Below are positions 6,204 to 9,469 of a DNA stretch of 9,469 nt, piece by piece. Both the position numbers and the translations under genes were made by a program. Numbering within the stretch: the stretch's first letter is position 1; each line of letters starts with the position of its first letter. The DNA is from an uncultured Leptospiraceae bacterium (GTDB lineage: Bacteria; Spirochaetota; Leptospiria; Leptospirales; Leptospiraceae). The stretch lies in contig CALDSP010000168.1 in the NCBI GenBank assembly GCA_937924465.1, forward strand, positions 1 to 9,469, written 5' to 3'. Below the pieces are notes generated by a model. That model did not search any database. It was not told the DNA's origin and worked only from the letters and a program-made list of their open reading frames with translations.

Positions 6204-7181
6204 TTACAAAACGATATTAAACATATACCCAGAAAAAATAATACAAAGTGCAACTACCCCAAAAAAAATAGCAATTAACTTCATGGTCATCACTTTCTTT
6301 AGAAGAGTTGCCTCTGGAATAGAAAGCCCCACTATAGCCATCATAAAAGCGAGTGAAGTTCCTATAGGAATTCCTTTATCAACAAAGACCTGTATAATTG
6401 GTATAATCCCTGTTACGTTGGCATACATAGGAACGCCCAAGATTACAGCAATTGGTACTGAATACCAAGTATCTCTGCCTATGTATTTTTCAAAGAAAGC
6501 TTCGGGAACATAACCATGCATAATTGCTCCAATTCCAATTCCAACAATTACATAAAGAAAAACACTTTTTACAATTGCAAAGGCTTCTTGGGCTATTTCG
6601 GGAAGTCTTTGGAAAAAAGTTTTGTTTTCTAATTCAAACGTTTCCCTTTCTGCCTCGGCTTTCTCCCAAATTTCTCTTACCCAATCAGTTAGAAGGGATT
6701 CTAACTTAAGTTTTCCTAAAATAATGCCACTTGTAACACCAAGTAAAATTCCACTTACCAAATAAATGATTGTTGCTTTGGTTCCAAACATTCCTAAGAA
6801 AACGGCTACAGCCACTGCATTCACTAAAGGAGAAGTTACTAAAAAAGCAAATGTTACTCCGAGTGGAATTCCCCCTTTTACAAATCCAATAAAAAGGGGA
6901 ACGGAAGAACATGAACAAAACGGAGTAATTGCTCCAAAAGCGGATGCAATCAAATATTCGAATCCATAAAGTTTGTGTCGAGAGAGAAAGTTACGAATGC
7001 GATCGATTGGAAAATAAGCATTCACTGTTCCCATAACAAAGGTTACAATAAATAGTAAAATTAAAATTTTGATTGTATCATATACAAAAAAATTCAAAGC
7101 ACTTCCCAAATGAGAATTAGGAGTAACTTTCAGTAAACTATATACTAGCCAATCCGCTAAACTCTGAATCCAATCAAACAA
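6204..7181 (-). CDS. arsP: ArsP/DUF318-type permease, probable organoarsenical exporter
   Basis: The product has 325 residues from the preferred start and about eight membrane helices in two halves, separated by a charged cytoplasmic loop (about 157-195). The PF03773 signature TPFCSCSSVP is at residues 86-95, with the Cys pair C89 and C91. The second-half motif GVPMYANVTGIIP is near 249-261. ArsP of Campylobacter jejuni exports trivalent organoarsenicals such as methylarsenite. Other PF03773 members have no known substrate, so the ArsP assignment leans on the ACR3-containing context. I start at the TTG at 7181 because a perfect AGGAGG lies 6 bases upstream and the resulting MFDWIQSLADWLVY is a natural N-terminus. 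An upstream TTG at 7235 in the same frame would add 18 basic, non-family residues and has no ribosome binding site. The leader between this gene and the rhodanese holds two inverted repeats. The stop overlaps the next gene's ribosome binding site. Confidence 0.8.
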   Translation of the reverse strand: MFDWIQSLADWLVYSLLKVTPNSHLGSALNFFVYDTIKILILLFIVTFVMGTVNAYFPIDRIRNFLSRHKLYGFEYLIASAFGAITPFCSCSSVPLFIGFVKGGIPLGVTFAFLVTSPLVNAVAVAVFLGMFGTKATIIYLVSGILLGVTSGIILGKLKLESLLTDWVREIWEKAEAERETFELENKTFFQRLPEIAQEAFAIVKSVFLYVIVGIGIGAIMHGYVPEAFFEKYIGRDTWYSVPIAVILGVPMYANVTGIIPIIQVFVDKGIPIGTSLAFMMAIVGLSIPEATLLKKVMTMKLIAIFFGVVALCIIFSGYMFNIVL

Positions 7182-7187
7182 AACGAA

Positions 7188-7193
7188 CCTCCT
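7188..7193 (-). promoter_or_regulatory. Ribosome binding site deciding the ArsP start (TTG)
   Basis: A perfect AGGAGG is 6 bases before the TTG at 7181. It lies inside the longer open frame that begins at 7235, so the extra upstream codons are probably untranslated leader. Confidence 0.75.
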
Positions 7194-7216
7194 CACCAAA
7201 GCATGTATGCTTCTTT

Positions 7217-7241
7217 GTTTAGATTGAAATTGCAATCAAAC
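7217..7241. promoter_or_regulatory. Inverted repeat in the ArsP leader, candidate operator
   Basis: GTTTAGATTG and CAATCAAAC flank a 6-base centre. The arms pair except for one extra A in the left arm. The 10-base left half is identical to the left part of the inverted repeat upstream of the rhodanese gene (7891-7900). The half-site GTTTGATTG also recurs at the ArsP start codon region (7171-7179). Confidence 0.4.
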
Positions 7242-7292
7242 GGGAATTACAAAAATATTCCTCTATGTATTATTTAGAAGAATCCCCTTTGT

Positions 7293-7316
7293 GTTTGATC
7301 AAGTGATTGATAAAAC
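7293..7316. promoter_or_regulatory. Imperfect 24-base palindrome, candidate ArsR/SmtB-type operator for arsP
   Basis: GTTTGATCAA and TTGATAAAAC surround a GTGA centre, with 9 of 10 positions complementary. The core ATCAA-N4-TTGAT dyad is of the general kind bound by ArsR/SmtB winged-helix repressors. It lies about 110 bases before the ArsP start and just after the rhodanese gene. No T-run follows on either strand, which argues against a terminator. Confidence 0.45.
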
Positions 7317-7339
7317 CCTTCTCCCAGCTGAAATGTTTA

Positions 7340-7357
7340 GATGAAAAAACTTTCATC
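7340..7357 (-). terminator. Small hairpin at the rhodanese stop, weak terminator candidate
   Basis: GATGAAA and TTTCATC arms with a 4-base loop (GTTT on the minus strand) overlap the rhodanese stop codon. There is no clear T-run afterwards, so termination is doubtful. Confidence 0.25.
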
Positions 7358-7817
7358 CGCAACAGGAACCTCCACCACTAGAAGGGGAACAGCAAGAAGA
7401 TGCGTCATCACTTGTATCACAACAGGAAGTATTGGTTTCTGTGTTTGATCCACAACAACCAGCTGCTGACTGAAATGTCATTGTAAAGTTTTGTATTTTT
7501 ACAGGCAAACCTTGTTGTATCCATTCATTGATTCCACCTTGCATATTCATGACTTTTTCATACCCGCAATTCATTAAATAGTAAGTTGCTCTTAAACTTC
7601 TCTGTCCTGATCGGCAACCTACTATGATGTTCCTATCCTTAGGAATTTCCTTGTAACGTTCTTCAAACTCACTCAAAGGAATAACCATAAGGTTTGAAAC
7701 GTCAAACGCCACTTGGTTTACCTCACTCCATTCTCGTACATCTACAAGTAGTGCTCCTTCTTGTAGCAAATCTAAAGTTTTACTTGGAGCAATTTCTATT
7801 ACTTTTATAGAATTCAT
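7353..7817 (-). CDS. Rhodanese-domain protein with a tail of four Cys-Cys pairs
   Basis: Residues 1-106 form a single rhodanese domain of about normal size (LLVDVRE near 23-29, active loop CRSGQRS at 68-74 with the nucleophile C68, and GGINEW near 94-99). Such domains carry a persulfide and transfer sulfur, or act as redox or arsenate-linked enzymes. The odd part is the tail after residue 115. It is rich in Ser, Gly and Asp and contains vicinal cysteines at 121-122, 132-133, 142-143 and 152-153, spaced 10-11 residues apart and ending GSCCG. Vicinal Cys pairs bind trivalent arsenic in the chaperone ArsD, so an As(III)-binding or metallochaperone tail is a reasonable inference. There is no signal peptide, so it is cytoplasmic. 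The start is secure: AAGGAG lies 8 bases before the ATG. It has its own 181-base upstream region with an inverted repeat and may be a separate transcript from its neighbours. Confidence 0.85.
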   Translation of the reverse strand: MNSIKVIEIAPSKTLDLLQEGALLVDVREWSEVNQVAFDVSNLMVIPLSEFEERYKEIPKDRNIIVGCRSGQRSLRATYYLMNCGYEKVMNMQGGINEWIQQGLPVKIQNFTMTFQSAAGCCGSNTETNTSCCDTSDDASSCCSPSSGGGSCCG

Positions 7818-7890
7818 ACATTATTCTCCTTAAAAATTTATTTCATTAAAATATAATTACTTACAAGTTCTACCCTGGCTTTGTTCCCAT

Positions 7891-7908
7891 GTTTAGATTG
7901 CTCTAAAC
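7891..7908. promoter_or_regulatory. Perfect inverted repeat upstream of the rhodanese gene, candidate operator
   Basis: GTTTAGA and TCTAAAC surround a TTGC centre in the spacer between the thioredoxin-like and rhodanese genes. No T-run follows on either strand, so an operator is more likely than a terminator. The left 10 bases, GTTTAGATTG, are repeated exactly in the ArsP leader at 7217-7226, suggesting a shared regulator. Confidence 0.45.
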
Positions 7909-7998
7909 TATGCGTTGAGTGACAGGGACAAAAGGCTTCACTGAAAAAAGTTATAATGGTGAAAGTGATTGTAGTTTGAATTATCTTTTTGAGATGCT

Positions 7999-8238
7999 TT
8001 ATTTTTTTCCTCCTAAAAGTTCTCGTATTTCATTGGCTGAAGGAACCTTCCCCTTTACCTTTACTACTTCATCAATTACAACCGCTGGAGTAGCAAGTAT
8101 ATTGTATTTCATAATTTCTTGCATATCCTCTACTTTTTCAATAGTCGGAGTTATATTTAATTCTTTCGCTACTCTTTCTATAATCTCTTGCGTTGCTTTA
8201 CACCTAGCACAACCTGGTCCTAAAATTTTAATTACCAT
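7999..8238 (-). CDS. Small thioredoxin-fold redox protein (arsenic-cluster type)
   Basis: The 79-residue product is a minimal thioredoxin fold of the Thioredoxin_3 / redox-active disulfide protein 2 group. The active site GPGCARC has C10 and C13, and the cis-proline is P51 in ATPAVVID. It lacks a signal peptide and is cytoplasmic. Members are often found beside ArsP/DUF318 permeases and arsenic genes, where they are thought to reduce or pass on thiol-bound arsenic; the direct role is not established. The start is the ATG at 8238, with AGGAGG 6 bases upstream inside the end of the ACR3 gene. A longer frame from 8283 would add 15 basic residues, overlap ACR3 by 44 bases and have no such site. 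The ATG lies one base after the ACR3 stop, so the two are translationally coupled. Confidence 0.85.
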   Translation of the reverse strand: MVIKILGPGCARCKATQEIIERVAKELNITPTIEKVEDMQEIMKYNILATPAVVIDEVVKVKGKVPSANEIRELLGGKK

Positions 8239-8239
8239 T

Positions 8240-9340
8240 TTAAACCTCCTGAAAATATTTTTCCTTAAAATATAAGGACACATTGACTAAAGTAATTAGT
8301 AAAGGCACTTCCACTAATGGTCCAATCACAGTAGCAAATGCAGCACCGGAATCAATTCCAAAAATTCCCACAGCAACAGCAATGGCTAATTCGAAATCAT
8401 TAGAAGCAGCAGTAAAGGCAACTGCGGTAGTCTGTGCGTAGTTGTTCTTTGTAACTTTCTTGACAATAAAAAAAGTTAAAAACCACATAATGCTAAAATA
8501 ACCAAGCAAAGGAATTGTCGCGATTACAACATTCTGAGGGCTATCAATGATTTTATTTCCTTGCATGGAGAACATCACAAGAATAGTAAATAAAAGTGCC
8601 ACTAAAGTAATTCGGCTAATTTTAGGGATAAAAACTTGTTCATACCATTTTATGCCTTTTAGTTTTATTAAACTAAAACGAGTAATCATTCCACTTATAA
8701 AAGGAATGCCTAAGTAAATAAACACTGTCCCTGCTGATTCTTTCATGGAGATAGAGATACTTAAACCTTGCATAAGTCCAAGCCAGTTGAGAGCCAAAGT
8801 AATAAAGAGATAAATATAAACTGCATAAAAAAGGACTTGGAAAATCGCGTTGAAAGCCACCATTCCAACTGCTAGTTCTCTATCTCCTTCTGCGAGTTCA
8901 TTCCAGACAATTACCATTGCAATACAACGAGCTAATCCAACGAGAATGATTCCTACCATCATTTCGGGATGATTTCGAAGAAATAGAATGGCTAATCCAA
9001 ACATAACAATGGGTCCTATGATCCAGTTCATAATTAAAGAAATACTTAGCAAACCTTTATTTTGAAAGATCTTACCCATTTTCTCATATTTGACTTTGGC
9101 TAGAGGGGGATACATCATTAAGATAAGTCCAATAGCAATGGGGATATTTGTAGTACCTACTTGCATGGAGTTAATCCAATTTTTAAACTGCGGAAAAAAA
9201 TATCCAATTGCTACTCCAATCCCTATAGCAATAAAGATCCAAAGCGTTAGGTGACGATCCAAAAAAGATAATTGTTTGGTTAAACCCTTTCTTAGAAGAT
9301 TTTTTTGTGATGAACCTTTTTTGAATAATGTTTTAGTCAT
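8240..9340 (-). CDS. acr3: ACR3-family arsenite efflux permease
   Basis: The 366-residue inner-membrane transporter has about ten helices and exports As(III) (sometimes Sb(III)) using the proton gradient. Family hallmarks are all present. The essential cysteine is C139 in GLARCIAMVIVWN. AASNDFELAIAV at 311-322 includes the conserved E317; position 315 is Asp where Asn is usual. GPLVEVPLL is at 340-348. The N-terminus carries about 22 extra basic residues before the usual LSFLDRHLTLWIF opening. The ATG has AAGGAG 9 bases upstream, so I keep it. It is the first complete gene in the window and overlaps the ribosome binding site of the thioredoxin-like gene. The 44-base gap to the preceding partial gene indicates that both are on one transcript. 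Arsenate reductase is not visible in the window and may lie upstream. Confidence 0.95.
   Translation of the reverse strand: MTKTLFKKGSSQKNLLRKGLTKQLSFLDRHLTLWIFIAIGIGVAIGYFFPQFKNWINSMQVGTTNIPIAIGLILMMYPPLAKVKYEKMGKIFQNKGLLSISLIMNWIIGPIVMFGLAILFLRNHPEMMVGIILVGLARCIAMVIVWNELAEGDRELAVGMVAFNAIFQVLFYAVYIYLFITLALNWLGLMQGLSISISMKESAGTVFIYLGIPFISGMITRFSLIKLKGIKWYEQVFIPKISRITLVALLFTILVMFSMQGNKIIDSPQNVVIATIPLLGYFSIMWFLTFFIVKKVTKNNYAQTTAVAFTAASNDFELAIAVAVGIFGIDSGAAFATVIGPLVEVPLLITLVNVSLYFKEKYFQEV
8245..8250 (-). promoter_or_regulatory. Ribosome binding site deciding the thioredoxin-like start
   Basis: A perfect AGGAGG inside the last codons of ACR3 (encoding QEV) is 6 bases before the ATG at 8238. It fixes the start there rather than at the longer frame's 8283. 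Confidence 0.8.
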
Positions 9341-9384
9341 TTTTTAAGTTCTCCTTTTGTTTGAATTTATAAAAATTTCTTTTG

Positions 9385-9469
9385 TTAGCATTCTTCAGAT
9401 TTACTTTGAAAAACTTTACATAATAAATATTCTTGTGACTCATGGAGAGGATTTGCTTTTTGTTCTTTG
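9385..9469 (-). CDS. C-terminal end of an unidentified gene upstream of acr3 (partial)
   Basis: The last 27 codons of a minus-strand frame enter from the right edge and end with SKSEEC and TAA, 44 bases before the ACR3 start. The visible peptide includes NPLHESQEYLLCKVF and has two cysteines, one of them the final residue. In ACR3 operons the preceding gene is often arsR or an arsenate reductase, and an ArsR-type tail is possible, but I do not recognise the family from this fragment. The composition (polar, charged, no hydrophobic run) suggests a cytoplasmic protein. Its short spacing makes an operon with acr3 likely. Confidence 0.5.
   Translation of the reverse strand, partial: KEQKANPLHESQEYLLCKVFQSKSEEC

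Noticed and set aside
6283..6969. Several short open frames on both strands within the ArsP gene
   Set aside because: They overlap a full-length permease carrying its family signature and have no features of their own.
7121..7870. Cysteine-pair tail of the rhodanese as a frameshift artefact or simple DNA repeat
   Set aside because: The CC codons vary (TGTTGT, TGTTGT, TGCTGT, TGTTGC) and the linkers differ, so the pattern is kept at protein level rather than by DNA duplication, and the frame is continuous.
7891..7908. Reading the perfect GTTTAGA/TCTAAAC repeat as a transcription terminator
   Set aside because: The stem is A/T-rich with no T-run on either strand, and its sequence recurs in another gene leader, which fits an operator better.
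7919..8275. Plus-strand open frame of 118 codons opposite the thioredoxin-like gene and its spacer
   Set aside because: It is antisense to a well-supported gene, its start lies in non-coding spacer without a ribosome binding site, and its low-complexity Ser/Phe-rich product has no family resemblance.
8239..8283. N-terminal extension of the thioredoxin-like protein (MCPYILRKN...)
   Set aside because: It overlaps the end of ACR3 and lacks a ribosome binding site, whereas the internal ATG at 8238 has a perfect one and matches the family N-terminus.

Overview
All recognisable genes lie on the minus strand, so transcription runs from the right edge to the left. The DNA is AT-rich (about one third G+C by eye). 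The genes mostly carry strong AGGAGG/AAGGAG ribosome binding sites, and two of them probably start at TTG. The beta-barrel porin and the exported multihaem cytochrome imply a diderm (Gram-negative type) bacterium. Low G+C, TTG starts and this gene mix would suit a Leptospira-like spirochaete, but other low-G+C diderms are possible and I do not claim a genus.

Right half (about 9469 to 5063): an arsenic/metal resistance region. In transcription order it holds the end of an unidentified gene, an ACR3 arsenite efflux permease, a 79-residue thioredoxin-fold protein, a rhodanese with a tail of four vicinal Cys-Cys pairs, an ArsP-type (DUF318) permease, a small DUF2798 membrane protein with a probable frameshift at its start, and a CzcD-type zinc/cadmium/cobalt exporter. 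ACR3 and the thioredoxin-like gene are one base apart, as are DUF2798 and CDF; ArsP and DUF2798 are about 10 bases apart. The rhodanese and ArsP genes each have their own leader containing inverted repeats built on GTTTAGAT/GTTTGAT half-sites, which look like operators of an ArsR/SmtB-type repressor.

Left half (about 5062 to 1): a redox module. A 196-base intergenic region with an FNR-like box (TTGAT-N4-ATCAT) precedes an octahaem c-type cytochrome fused to a five-helix membrane domain. It is followed by an alginate-export-family outer-membrane porin and a membrane-anchored or exported FmdE-domain protein. A 32-base near-perfect hairpin separates the cytochrome and porin genes. A 43-codon reading frame overlaps the FmdE stop codon (ATGA), and a further gene with a signal-peptide-like start runs off the left edge.

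The likely joint function of the left module is electron transfer across the inner membrane and periplasm with a dedicated outer-membrane channel; the substrate is unknown. The right module exports inorganic arsenite, probably trivalent organoarsenicals, and divalent metals, with small thiol proteins handling arsenic or sulfur in the cytoplasm. No mobile elements, CRISPR arrays, tRNA or rRNA genes were seen, and no gene-free stretch exceeds 300 bases.
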